Shown here piece by piece: positions 14,914 to 22,993 of a stretch of 26,577 nucleotides of DNA; positions within the stretch are counted from its first letter, which is position 1, and every line of letters begins with the position of its first letter. Location: contig DOTL01000058.1 of assembly GCA_003521145.1 (NCBI GenBank), positions 1-26,577 of the forward strand, in the 5' to 3' direction. Below the pieces are notes generated by a model. That model was not told the DNA's origin, did no database searches, and worked only from the letters and a program-made list of their open reading frames with translations. This DNA comes from Streptococcus sp. (GTDB lineage: Bacteria; Bacillota; Bacilli; Lactobacillales; Streptococcaceae). The position numbers and the translations under genes were made by a program.

Positions 14914-16137
14914 CTAGAGCAAGTCTTCAATAAGTGTATCCACTTCGTCTTGCGCCTCTTCAATAGGTGTGATTTCAGTCACCATGATTCCTGCAACAGC
15001 ACGTTTAACCAAGGCGTCAACATCCATACGACGTTCATATTGTTCAACATTTTTGATTTTTGGATTAGTCTTTGGACGGTCAGGTGCAAAGATAGTACAA
15101 CAATCCTCAAAAGGTTGGATGGAAATGTCAAAAGTATCAATTTTTTGTGCCAAGTCAATGATTTCCAACTTGTCCATAGTGACAACTGGGCGAATCACTG
15201 GCGTACATGTGACAGCATTAATCACCTGCATAGACTCCATAGTCTGACTAGCAACCTGACCAAGACTTTCACCATTGATAACCACAAGACCTCGGCGTTT
15301 TTCACGAATGCGGTCCGTAATACGCATCATAAAACGACGTGTCAAGGTCATCAAATAAGCCTCAGGCGCTTTTTCTTTGATTTCCTCTTGAATTTCAGTA
15401 AATGGTACTTCGATAAACTGGATATTACCACCAAATTTAGTCAACTTACGGGTCAAATCTCGAGCCTTTTTAAGAGCTCCGGGGCTAGTGTAAGGAGGAC
15501 TTGCAAAGTGGACAGCTTCAATATCTACACCACGTTTAAGGGCAAGATAACCTGCAACCGGCGAGTCAATTCCACCTGAAAGCATGAGCATTCCTTTACC
15601 CGCAGTCCCTACAGGCAAGCCTCCAGCTCCTTTAATCTCCTCATGAGAAATATAAGCTGCCTCGGCACGAATTTCTACCTTGAGGTTGACATCTGGCCCC
15701 TTCATCTGGGCCTTAATGTCGGGCAATACATCAAAAACTGCATTTCCTAGAGTAAGATTGAGCTCACGACTATCGAGAACAAAGTCATGGTCACTACGTT
15801 TAGCAGTCACTTTAAAGGTAAGACCATCACGATAGAGGCCAATCATAATATCTTGAACACCTTTTTTCAAGACCTCGACATCTTTTTCAAACTTGTAAAC
15901 AGGACTAAAGGCTTGAATACCAAAAATTTGCTTCAAAGACTCTGCTACTGGCTCGTAGTCTGCATCATTGAGGTAGATATGTCCACGGTCTCGGTCAAAA
16001 ATCACTTTGACTTCTGGATAGATGGATAGGACATCCTTGATATTATTTTTTAGTTTATTGATAAAGCGCATACGGTTCTTGCCCTTGGTAGACAATTCAC
16101 CATAGCGAACCATAATTTCTGAATATGTTAGTGTCAT
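14914..16137 (-). CDS. thiI: tRNA 4-thiouridine synthase ThiI (no rhodanese domain)
   Basis: ThiI adenylates U8 of tRNA and replaces its oxygen with sulfur; in some bacteria it also serves thiamine thiazole synthesis. The 407-residue protein has an N-terminal ferredoxin-like part, a THUMP domain (about 60-165) and a PP-loop pyrophosphatase motif SGGIDS at 187-192, with EDCCTIFAPDRPKTNP near 340-357. It stops there, without the C-terminal rhodanese domain of E. coli ThiI, as in most Firmicutes, so the dedicated cysteine desulfurase encoded 53 bp upstream would hand sulfur to it directly. AAAAGGAAAAGGA lies just before the ATG. Confidence 0.96.
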   Translation of the reverse strand: MTLTYSEIMVRYGELSTKGKNRMRFINKLKNNIKDVLSIYPEVKVIFDRDRGHIYLNDADYEPVAESLKQIFGIQAFSPVYKFEKDVEVLKKGVQDIMIGLYRDGLTFKVTAKRSDHDFVLDSRELNLTLGNAVFDVLPDIKAQMKGPDVNLKVEIRAEAAYISHEEIKGAGGLPVGTAGKGMLMLSGGIDSPVAGYLALKRGVDIEAVHFASPPYTSPGALKKARDLTRKLTKFGGNIQFIEVPFTEIQEEIKEKAPEAYLMTLTRRFMMRITDRIREKRRGLVVINGESLGQVASQTMESMQVINAVTCTPVIRPVVTMDKLEIIDLAQKIDTFDISIQPFEDCCTIFAPDRPKTNPKIKNVEQYERRMDVDALVKRAVAGIMVTEITPIEEAQDEVDTLIEDLL

Positions 16138-16190
16138 TCCTTTTCCTTTTAAATTTGAATTTAGTTTTATGTTTAATCAATTAAATCTTG

Positions 16191-17336
16191 CTATCTCACT
16201 TTTTGTGTCTTGGCGTAGACATGCTTGAAAATCGTGAGAAACTGTTCCACCTGTCCCATATCATTGTCATCATCAATACTTATACGAACGGCCGTTTGGG
16301 CTAACTTAGTCGGTACACCCATAGAAATAAGGGTCCCCGCTGGCTTACCCGCCTTAGATGAACATGCTGATGTCGTTGAAATATAGATTTGATGCTCTTC
16401 AAAAGCATGGACAATAACTTCACCACGAACACCCTTGATTCCAAAGGTCACAATATTGGGAGCAAAGTCCTCACCCTCACCTGAGAAAATAGTAATATCC
16501 TCGTACTTAGCCAATTCGTCAAAGATAATCTTTTTCATCTTGGCAATTTTCGGAAGAGAAAATGCCTCTTTGTCAGTGACTAAGCGCAAGGCCTTAGCCA
16601 TACTCGCAATGCCGGCAACATTTTCAGTCGTTGAACGAAAATCTTTTTCTTGACCACCACCGGTTAAGAGTGGCGTAATCTTTTTCCCTGCCTTTTTGTA
16701 AACAAAACCGACACCACGAACAGCATGAAACTTGTGGCCAGAAAAAGTCGCAAAGTCAACACGGTCTGTTAAATAAGCTGATACAGGAATCTTCCCAATA
16801 GCCTGAACTGCATCCACATGGAAAGATATGGTAGGCTCATTAGCTAGAAGAGCTGAAATTTCTTGGATGGGTTGGATTGAGCCGATTTCGTTATTAACGG
16901 CCATAACCGAAACCAAGATAGTGTCAGGGCGTAATAGTCCAGCAAGAGCTTCCACATCTACGAAACCTTGTGCATTAACGGGTATATAGGACACTTCAAA
17001 ACCATGCTCTGAAAGCCATTTAGCAGATTCTTTTACCGCAGGGTGTTCAATATCGGAAACGATGATATGTTTGCCATAAGGCTCTTTTTCGAAGGCCGCA
17101 CCCTTGATAACCCAATTGTCTCCTTCGGTTCCACCAGACGTAAAGAAAATCTCATCGGCTGATTTTCCAATGAGGTCCGCAACTTGCTTACGAGAAGCCT
17201 CCAAAATACGTGTCGCAGATGTTCCTAATTGGTGTAAACTGGATGGATTCCCAAAAATTTTCGTGGACACTTCCTGATAGGTTCTAAGTGCCTCTGGATA
17301 GGGCATGGTTGTGGCTGAATTATCAAAATAAATCAT
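16191..17336 (-). CDS. Cysteine desulfurase (NifS/IscS class), partner of ThiI
   Basis: This PLP enzyme takes sulfur from cysteine as an enzyme persulfide, releasing alanine. In the 381-residue class V aminotransferase fold the cofactor-stacking His is H98 (DIEHPA), the Schiff-base lysine is K202 (FSGHKFHAVRG), and the persulfide cysteine is C325 in TTSACSSKAG. Position before thiI in one transcription unit indicates that tRNA thiolation is its main job, as for the Bacillus NifZ-ThiI pair, although iron-sulfur assembly cannot be excluded. TGAGGAAA lies before the ATG. Its promoter is divergent from that of the Ser/Thr-rich membrane protein gene. Confidence 0.93.
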   Translation of the reverse strand: MIYFDNSATTMPYPEALRTYQEVSTKIFGNPSSLHQLGTSATRILEASRKQVADLIGKSADEIFFTSGGTEGDNWVIKGAAFEKEPYGKHIIVSDIEHPAVKESAKWLSEHGFEVSYIPVNAQGFVDVEALAGLLRPDTILVSVMAVNNEIGSIQPIQEISALLANEPTISFHVDAVQAIGKIPVSAYLTDRVDFATFSGHKFHAVRGVGFVYKKAGKKITPLLTGGGQEKDFRSTTENVAGIASMAKALRLVTDKEAFSLPKIAKMKKIIFDELAKYEDITIFSGEGEDFAPNIVTFGIKGVRGEVIVHAFEEHQIYISTTSACSSKAGKPAGTLISMGVPTKLAQTAVRISIDDDNDMGQVEQFLTIFKHVYAKTQKVR

Positions 17337-17365
17337 GTTTTTTTCCTCAAATAATAGTTATCCCT

Positions 17366-17371
17366 ATTATA
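17366..17371 (-). promoter_or_regulatory. Extended -10 of the cysteine desulfurase-thiI promoter
   Basis: TATAAT on the minus strand with TGC just upstream (TGCTATAAT) gives an extended -10; the -35 region is T/A-rich without a clear hexamer. It faces away from the plus-strand promoter whose -10 is at 17407-17412, so the two upstream regions overlap at 17380-17395. Confidence 0.7.
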
Positions 17372-17406
17372 GCATAATTTTTTTAGCATTTTTTGAGAGA
17401 AAATCA

Positions 17407-17412
17407 TATAAT
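17407..17412 (+). promoter_or_regulatory. -10 box of the Ser/Thr-rich membrane protein gene
   Basis: A perfect TATAAT lies 32 bp before the ATG, with a weak -35 (TTAGCA, 18-bp spacer). AAGGAGAG follows as ribosome-binding site. Confidence 0.65.
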
Positions 17413-17444
17413 AGAGAGTACGAAATATTTTTAAGGAGAGAATC

Positions 17445-17951
17445 ATGTCTGAAAATTACTCACGTCGTAACCATTCATCAAAAGAAGAAAAAAAATCTGC
17501 ACCAAAGGTGACCAAACACGTTACAAAAGGCTTCACTGTCTTCCAAAAAGTACTTACTGTTATCGGGACAATCTTGTCAATCATTGTCGCTTCCATCACT
17601 ATCATGAATTTCACATCATCTAAAAAAAAGGACACTTCTGATTCATCATCCAATCAGTCAACTGTGGTCATTAAAGAAGGCAACAATAAGACCCAAGAAT
17701 CAAATGTCGCCTCATCTAGCCATGGCAATGCAACTGACTCAGAAACAGAGACAAGCAGCCAAGCTAGTAATAACACCCATTCTTCATCAGCAGATACAAC
17801 AACTGGTGGAAATACAACTACTTCTTCATCCGCAGCCACTGCAGACAAAACAACTGGTGGAAATACAACTGGCAATACGACAACTGGTGACGCAACAACT
17901 GGTGACGCAACAACTGGTGACGCAACAACTGGTGACGCAACTTCTAACTAA
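17445..17951 (+). CDS. Single-pass membrane protein with Ser/Thr-rich extracellular tail
   Basis: I do not know a function for this 168-residue protein. It has a basic cytoplasmic head (1-29), one membrane segment (about 30-56, FTVFQKVLTVIGTILSIIVA), then a lysine cluster. The rest is a long low-complexity tail of Ser, Thr, Asn and Gly, presumably outside the cell if the head stays in. The tail ends in four exact TTGDA repeats and TSN, with no LPXTG motif and no folded domain. It resembles small streptococcal proteins filed under DUF6556, though I am not certain. A tail like this is a typical target for O-glycosylation, and a GtfA/GtfB-type pair is encoded 2.6 kb away. Strong AAGGAGAG before the ATG; a terminator follows. 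Confidence 0.8.
   Translation: MSENYSRRNHSSKEEKKSAPKVTKHVTKGFTVFQKVLTVIGTILSIIVASITIMNFTSSKKKDTSDSSSNQSTVVIKEGNNKTQESNVASSSHGNATDSETETSSQASNNTHSSSADTTTGGNTTTSSSAATADKTTGGNTTGNTTTGDATTGDATTGDATTGDATSN
17880..17939 (+). repeat. Four tandem copies of a 15-bp coding repeat
   Basis: ACAACTGGTGACGCA is repeated four times without a single mismatch, encoding TTGDA four times at the C-terminus of the membrane protein. Related but imperfect ACAACTGGTGG units occur upstream (about 17798 and 17850). Perfect identity suggests recent expansion by slippage. Confidence 0.97.
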
Positions 17952-17957
17952 GACATG

Positions 17958-17986
17958 TAAAAGGCTAGGAAACCCTACCTTTTTTC
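17958..17986 (+). terminator. Terminator between the Ser/Thr-rich gene and folC
   Basis: AAAGG-C-TAGG pairs with CCTA-CCTTT, with one bulged C, and is followed by TTTTTT. Only about 10 bp separate it from the folC start. Confidence 0.7.
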
Positions 17987-17995
17987 TATTATCCT

Positions 17996-19243
17996 ATGAA
18001 CTATACAGAAACTCTAAATTTTATCCATTCTTTCAAGGGCAATGGCCGTCGCCCTCAACTCGAACGTATACGTTGGCTCTTGAAACAAGCCGGAAATCCT
18101 CAGACTCACTTTCCAACGGTGCATATTGTCGGTACCAACGGTAAGGGATCAACAACTAGCTATCTACAAAATATCCTAACAAAGTCAGGCTATCAAGTCG
18201 GTACTTTCACCTCCCCTTATATCACTCGCTTCAACGAACGTATTAGTATTAATGGCACAGAAATCCCTGATAAAGATTTGATTAACCTTGTCGCCAAAGC
18301 CCAGGGTCTTCTCGATGATTTAGAAGAGCACACTGCTTTTGAGCGACCAACAGAATTTGAATTGGTCACCTTACTCATGTTCCTCTACTTTGACCTTAAA
18401 CAGGTTGATATGGCTATCATTGAAGCCGGAATTGGTGGACGCCTAGATTCGACCAATGTTCTTACTTCAGAGCTTGTCATCTGTACTTCAATTGGCTTTG
18501 ATCACACTGAGACCTTGGGCAATAGCCTTTTGGACATTGCCAATCATAAGGCAGGCGTCATGCGAGAAAATACACCTATCTTACTTGGTCGTGTCTCTAC
18601 AGAAGTTGAACATTTCTTCAACAAAAAATCACATGACCTACAAGCTCCTTTAGCCGTCATTGATGGGGAAATTCATCTGTTTCCGAAAGACAATCAAACG
18701 ATCCAAGTTTCTTATGACCATTGGGAAAGTCCAATTCTTAAACTTCCAATGTTAGGACAGCATCAAGAAAACAATGCTGGGTTAGCTGTCACTGCTGCCC
18801 ATCTCTTAGTTCAAACATTTCCTAAGATTACCAGTAAGAGCATTCAAGAGGGAATTGAAGAGACGCATTGGCCTGGTCGTAGTGAGTGGATAGGAAACAA
18901 TATTTATCTAGACGGTGCCCATAACCCTCAAGGAATTGCTAGCTTAAAACAAGTACTAAAAGATAACTTTGCCAATCGTAAAATCCACATCCTCTTTGCA
19001 GGACTTAGACGAAAGCCCTTGACAGACTTACTGGAGGAATTGAAAGATTATGATATAACGGTAACCAGCTTTGACTTTTTTGAGGCACTACCCTTGGATG
19101 ACTATCCTCATCACTTCAAACGTGAGGTCGACTATAGAGAATGGCTAGCACAAGCTGAATCAGCAAATTCTGACGATCTATTTGTTGTCACTGGATCTCT
19201 TTACTTTATCTCAGAAGTAAGAAACTACTTAATTAACGAATGA
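17996..19243 (+). CDS. folC: Folylpolyglutamate synthase / dihydrofolate synthase
   Basis: FolC adds glutamate to dihydropteroate or folates using ATP. The 415-residue protein is a Mur-ligase-type enzyme: the P-loop GTNGKGST lies at 46-53, GIGGRLDSTN near 150, and the C-terminal domain has YLDGAHNPQG near 308-317. The start MNYTETLNFIHSFKG matches the family N-terminus, so the ATG at 17996 is secure by homology. I see no Shine-Dalgarno sequence in front of it; the preceding bases are a T-rich terminator tail. Expression may therefore depend on readthrough from 17445 or on a leaderless start. Its own terminator follows immediately. Confidence 0.94.
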   Translation: MNYTETLNFIHSFKGNGRRPQLERIRWLLKQAGNPQTHFPTVHIVGTNGKGSTTSYLQNILTKSGYQVGTFTSPYITRFNERISINGTEIPDKDLINLVAKAQGLLDDLEEHTAFERPTEFELVTLLMFLYFDLKQVDMAIIEAGIGGRLDSTNVLTSELVICTSIGFDHTETLGNSLLDIANHKAGVMRENTPILLGRVSTEVEHFFNKKSHDLQAPLAVIDGEIHLFPKDNQTIQVSYDHWESPILKLPMLGQHQENNAGLAVTAAHLLVQTFPKITSKSIQEGIEETHWPGRSEWIGNNIYLDGAHNPQGIASLKQVLKDNFANRKIHILFAGLRRKPLTDLLEELKDYDITVTSFDFFEALPLDDYPHHFKREVDYREWLAQAESANSDDLFVVTGSLYFISEVRNYLINE

Positions 19244-19263
19244 AAGGCCTGAAGGCCTTTTTT
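19243..19263 (+). terminator. folC terminator
   Basis: AAAGGCC and GGCCTTT form a 7-bp stem around TGAA, followed by a T-run, starting at the last base of the folC stop codon. Confidence 0.9.
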
Positions 19264-19310
19264 ATTTAGACAATCTACATCACACACAAAATATAGGTTG
19301 CTATTTGAAC

Positions 19311-19397
19311 ACAAAGAAAAGTCTATCTATTTGGCTAGACAGACTTCGCCTTCCTACCTCATTGTCACAAATTCTTCTGGACCTGTTGGATGAATGG
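19311..19397 (-). pseudogene. Ghost copy of the gor 3' end plus its terminator
   Basis: These 87 bp align without net length change to 19474-19560, the end of gor and its terminator, at about 77 percent identity by my count. On the minus strand the remnant reads ETIHPTGPEEFVTMR-stop against VAIHPTGSEEFVTMR-stop in gor, and its own hairpin AAGTCT...AGACTT with a following T-tract is kept. The conserved catalytic His-Glu tail shows that it came from a glutathione reductase gene. The frame stays open back to an ATG at 19467 (37 codons), but the upstream part does not resemble Gor and has no ribosome-binding site. Confidence 0.82.
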
Positions 19398-19424
19398 TTT
19401 CCATAGCCAAAAAGGCTATGGAAA
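19398..19424. repeat. Perfect 11-bp inverted repeat between the two gor tails
   Basis: TTTCCATAGCC and GGCTATGGAAA flank an AAAAA loop. A second hairpin, CGTAAGGG-AGTT-CCCTTGCG with one G-T pair, follows at about 19427-19446. Neither explains itself as a simple terminator. Confidence 0.9.
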
Positions 19425-19475
19425 TTCGTAAGGGAGTTCCCTTGCGATTACTTTCAATTGAAGCCATTCAGCCAC

Positions 19476-19511
19476 AAAGAAAAGTCCGAACCTCTTGGTT
19501 AACAGACTTCA
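19476..19511 (-). terminator. gor terminator
   Basis: On the minus strand AAGTCTG pairs with CGGACTT and AACC with GGTT around AAGA, with two bulged T, followed by TTCTTTG. Confidence 0.7.
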
Positions 19512-19516
19512 CTTAT

Positions 19517-20869
19517 TTACCTCATCGTTACAAATTCTTCTGAACCGGTTGGATGAATGGCAACCGTATTATCAAAATCAGCCTTAGTTGCCCCCATCTT
19601 AATAGCCACAGAGAAACCTTGAATCATCTCATCAACACCGTAGCCGATACCGTGAAGACCGATGACTTTTTCATCCTCACCAAGTGTTACTAATTTCATG
19701 GTTGAAGGCTGACGATTGTCTCCAAGGGCTGTATACATTGGTGTGAAACTAGATTTATAAACCTTAATATTCTCTGCACCATATTTAGCGATGGCTTTTT
19801 CTTCAGTCAAACCAACAGAACCAATAACTGGATGGCTAAAGACCACAGTGGCTACATCAGTGTAATCAAGCTTAGCATCAGCTTTTTTGTTGAAGAGTCG
19901 CTCTGACAATTGGCGTCCAGCCTTGACTGCAACTGGTGTCAAATCAAGTTTACCAGTCACATCTCCCAGGGCATAGATTCCAGGAACAGATGTGTTTTCA
20001 AACTCATCCGAATAAATCGTTCCTTTTTCAGTCAGTTTAACCCCTGTCTTTTCAAGACCAAAACCAGAGGTGTTGGCTGCGCGTCCAATAGCCCATATGA
20101 GGCAATCAACAGTAATCGTTTCTCCATTGTCAAAGCTAATGGTCAAGGAATCATCTGCATTTTTCACTACCTCTGTCGTATTAGCATGCGTATGGAGGGT
20201 CGGACCAGATTTGGCCATCTCGTCAACTAAAACATCAACGATATCCTTATCAAAAGTACGCAATGGACGATCTTTACGCACAAAGAGGTGCGTATCACCT
20301 CCAAGAGCATTGAGAACACCAGCAACCTCAACGGCGATATAGCCAGCACCAATAACAGCTGTACGTTTTGGGACCTCATCTAGCTCAAAGAAACCATCGG
20401 AGGTAATTCCATATTCACTACCTGGAATGTTTGGGTAAAGGGCGTGACCACCTGTCGCAATAAGGATATGGGGTGCTGTATAACGCTCACCCGCTACTTT
20501 AACCGTATGAGGGTCAACAAATCTTGCATACTCGTATACACGTTCAACGCCATTGCTATCAAAACCACGCTCATAAGAACCATGGATACGGTCGATATAA
20601 GCCTGACGATTGGCCTTAAGCGTTGCAAAATCAAATTTATTAAGCGTCACATCAAAACCATACTCGCCTGCATAACGGTGAAGGGTTTCAGCAACCTGAG
20701 CACCATACCACATGACCTTTTTAGGCACACAACCTACATTAACACAGGTACCACCGACCTCTTTCCCTTCAAAGAGAATAACCTTAGCACCATGCATAGC
20801 AGCACGATTGGCACTGGCAATACCACCAGAACCACCACCAATGACAATATAATCGTATTCTTTTACCAT
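19517..20869 (-). CDS. gor: Glutathione reductase
   Basis: Gor reduces glutathione disulfide with NADPH and FAD, giving oxidative-stress protection to streptococci that import or make glutathione. The 450-residue protein has the FAD-binding GGGSGGIASA at 11-20 and the redox disulfide C42-VNVG-C47. A second nucleotide-binding motif GAGYIAVEVAG lies near 175, the FAD ribityl motif YALGDVTG near 300, and the C-terminal His439-Glu444 pair in IHPTGSEEF acts in catalysis. AAGAGGT precedes the ATG; a good extended -10 promoter lies at 20932-20960. It is monocistronic, with a divergent second copy of its tail just downstream. Confidence 0.95.
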   Translation of the reverse strand: MVKEYDYIVIGGGSGGIASANRAAMHGAKVILFEGKEVGGTCVNVGCVPKKVMWYGAQVAETLHRYAGEYGFDVTLNKFDFATLKANRQAYIDRIHGSYERGFDSNGVERVYEYARFVDPHTVKVAGERYTAPHILIATGGHALYPNIPGSEYGITSDGFFELDEVPKRTAVIGAGYIAVEVAGVLNALGGDTHLFVRKDRPLRTFDKDIVDVLVDEMAKSGPTLHTHANTTEVVKNADDSLTISFDNGETITVDCLIWAIGRAANTSGFGLEKTGVKLTEKGTIYSDEFENTSVPGIYALGDVTGKLDLTPVAVKAGRQLSERLFNKKADAKLDYTDVATVVFSHPVIGSVGLTEEKAIAKYGAENIKVYKSSFTPMYTALGDNRQPSTMKLVTLGEDEKVIGLHGIGYGVDEMIQGFSVAIKMGATKADFDNTVAIHPTGSEEFVTMR

Positions 20870-20931
20870 ATTTTACCTCTTATGTTTCTTTATACAGCGT
20901 ATTAGCTACTAGATAAGCCATTTTTACCTAA

Positions 20932-20960
20932 ATTTTATCATAAAATAGGCACCCTGACAA
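20932..20960 (-). promoter_or_regulatory. gor promoter
   Basis: TTGTCA (20955-20960), a 17-bp spacer ending TGA, and TAAAAT (20932-20937) form a sigma-A promoter with extended -10, giving a leader of about 55 nt. Confidence 0.78.
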
Positions 20961-20975
20961 AAATCTGCTACGACA

Positions 20976-21006
20976 CAAAAAACAATCCCGTCACAACGAG
21001 ATTGTT
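20976..21006 (-). terminator. fruRBA operon terminator
   Basis: On the minus strand AACAATC pairs with GATTGTT and CGT with ACG across one mismatch, around a TGTG loop, followed by TTTTTTG. It lies 10 bp after fruA. Confidence 0.88.
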
Positions 21007-21016
21007 CTGTCAAATC

Positions 21017-22993
21017 TTATTTATCAAGTGGTTTGCGGAGGAATCCGAAGAGGATACCTGATACCACAGCACCAATCAAGATGAAGATAAGGTAGAGAAG
21101 GGCATTTGATGTGAGGGCAATAACGAAGATACCTCCGTGTGGTGCCATCAATTTGATTCCTGCCATACCTACAAGAGCACCTGTAAGGGCTGAACCGACG
21201 ATAAAGCTTGGGATAGCGCGTGCTGGGTCAGCTGCACCAAATGGAATCGCACCTTCAGTGATGAATGAGAGTCCCATAACAATGTTTGTCAAACCAGAGT
21301 TGCGTTCTTCTTCAGTAAATTTATCTTTAAACAAGAGTGTCGCTACAAAGACTGCCAATGGAGGAACCATACCAGCTGCCATAACTGCTGCCATGACAAC
21401 TGAACCACCTGAAGTTACTGTTGCTGCGAGAGTACCTGTACCAAAGACATAAGCTGCTTTGTTGACTGGTCCACCCATATCCACTGCCATCATACCACCA
21501 ACAAGGAGACCAAGTAGTACTGCTGAGCTTCCTGACAAGCTTGACAAGAAATTATTAAGACCAGTATTAATTGCTGCCATTGGGATATTCACTGCCAACA
21601 TCAAGAAACCTGTAGCAAATATACCAAGAAGTGGCAAGAGCAAGATAGAACGGATTCCTTCAAGGGCACGTGGAATACCTGCCAAGAGTTTACGAAGAAC
21701 GAGGATAACACCACCTGCAAGGAAACCACCAACAAGAGCTCCAAGGAAACCTGAAGATACACCAGCAAGGGCAAGGGTTGCTTTACCACCTGAAGCAAAT
21801 GGAACACCACCGAAGGCTGCACCACTTGAAGCAATAGCACCAGCTACGAAACCTGAAACCAAACCTGGTTTTTCAGCAATAGAATAAGCAATGTAACCTG
21901 CAAGTACTGGAAGCATGAAACCAAAGGCCGCACCACCAATTGCTTTGAATTGAGCAGCAATTTCGTGGTAAGAACCAAGTTGTGACAATTGATCTTTAGG
22001 AACACCCATGATTTGGTCAAGCAAGAAGGCAAGCGCAATCATGATACCACCACCGATAACGAATGGAAGCATTTGTGATACCCCACTCATTAAGTGTTTA
22101 TAGAAGGCACCACCGAGGCTCAATTTCTCTGTTGATTCTTGAGCAGCTCCGGCATTTTCAGCGTGGAAAACTTCCGCTTTACCATCCAAGATGTTTTGGA
22201 TTAATTCTTGAGGTTGACGAATAGCTGCAGCAACTGGTTTAGAAATCAATTTCTTACCATTAAAGCGTGCTGTTTCAACTGTCTTGTCCGCTGCAATGAT
22301 AACACCAACAGCCTTGTTGATTTCTTCAGCGGTCAATGGTGTTCCAATACCTGAGGCACCGTTAGTTTCAACACGAACATTGACACCCATTTTTTCACCT
22401 GTTTTAATCAATGATTCTTCAGCCATGTAAGTGTGAGCAATACCGGTCGTACAAGCTGTTACTGCTACGATAAGCGGTTTGTCGCTTGAAGCTGCTTCTT
22501 TAACAGCTTGTGCTTTCTTAGCTTCCTCAGCTTGCGCTTCTTCTTCGCCAATATTAAACGCTGCAATCACTTCATCCGCAGATGTTGCCTGACGCAAGCG
22601 GTCTGCAAAACCATCTTGCATGAGGTATTTTGACAATTCAGCAAGGGCTGCCAAGTGAATGTCATTTGCCCCCTCTGGAGCTGCAATCATAAAGAAGAGG
22701 TCGGTAGGTTGACCATCAAGTGATTCGAAATCGACACCTTTATTAGATTTAGCAAAAAGTACAGTTGCTTCTTTTACTGCAGCGTTTTTACTGTGTGGCA
22801 TAGCAATTCCATCACCCAAACCAGTTGATGTTTGTGCTTCACGAGCCATAATGCCTGCTTTGAAAACATCAAAGTCAGTCACGACACCATTATCAACCAA
22901 GCTGTTAATCATTTCATCAATAGCAGCTTCCTTTGTAGTTGCTTGAAGGTCAAGCAACATAACTTTTTTGTTCAGTAAGTCCTGAATTTTCAT
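21017..22993 (-). CDS. fruA: PTS fructose-specific enzyme IIABC
   Basis: FruA imports fructose and phosphorylates it at C1. The 658-residue protein carries all three parts: a IIA domain (1-145) with phospho-His67 in AMPHSK, a linker rich in Ala and Glu (150-170), a IIB domain (173-265) with phospho-Cys181 in TACTTGIAHT, and a IIC membrane domain (about 300-655) with many Gly-rich helices. All active residues are intact. It overlaps pfkB by 4 bp and is the last gene of the operon. The order fruR-pfkB-fruA and fructose-1-phosphate chemistry support fructose as substrate. Confidence 0.96.
   Translation of the reverse strand: MKIQDLLNKKVMLLDLQATTKEAAIDEMINSLVDNGVVTDFDVFKAGIMAREAQTSTGLGDGIAMPHSKNAAVKEATVLFAKSNKGVDFESLDGQPTDLFFMIAAPEGANDIHLAALAELSKYLMQDGFADRLRQATSADEVIAAFNIGEEEAQAEEAKKAQAVKEAASSDKPLIVAVTACTTGIAHTYMAEESLIKTGEKMGVNVRVETNGASGIGTPLTAEEINKAVGVIIAADKTVETARFNGKKLISKPVAAAIRQPQELIQNILDGKAEVFHAENAGAAQESTEKLSLGGAFYKHLMSGVSQMLPFVIGGGIMIALAFLLDQIMGVPKDQLSQLGSYHEIAAQFKAIGGAAFGFMLPVLAGYIAYSIAEKPGLVSGFVAGAIASSGAAFGGVPFASGGKATLALAGVSSGFLGALVGGFLAGGVILVLRKLLAGIPRALEGIRSILLLPLLGIFATGFLMLAVNIPMAAINTGLNNFLSSLSGSSAVLLGLLVGGMMAVDMGGPVNKAAYVFGTGTLAATVTSGGSVVMAAVMAAGMVPPLAVFVATLLFKDKFTEEERNSGLTNIVMGLSFITEGAIPFGAADPARAIPSFIVGSALTGALVGMAGIKLMAPHGGIFVIALTSNALLYLIFILIGAVVSGILFGFLRKPLDK

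Noticed and set aside
14950..15579. A 209-codon open frame opposite thiI
   Set aside because: It is a shadow on the strand opposite a fully conserved gene, with no ribosome-binding site and a composition typical of antisense frames.
17880..17939. Short direct repeats resembling a small CRISPR array
   Set aside because: The units are adjacent with no spacers, lie in frame in a coding sequence and are only 15 bp long.
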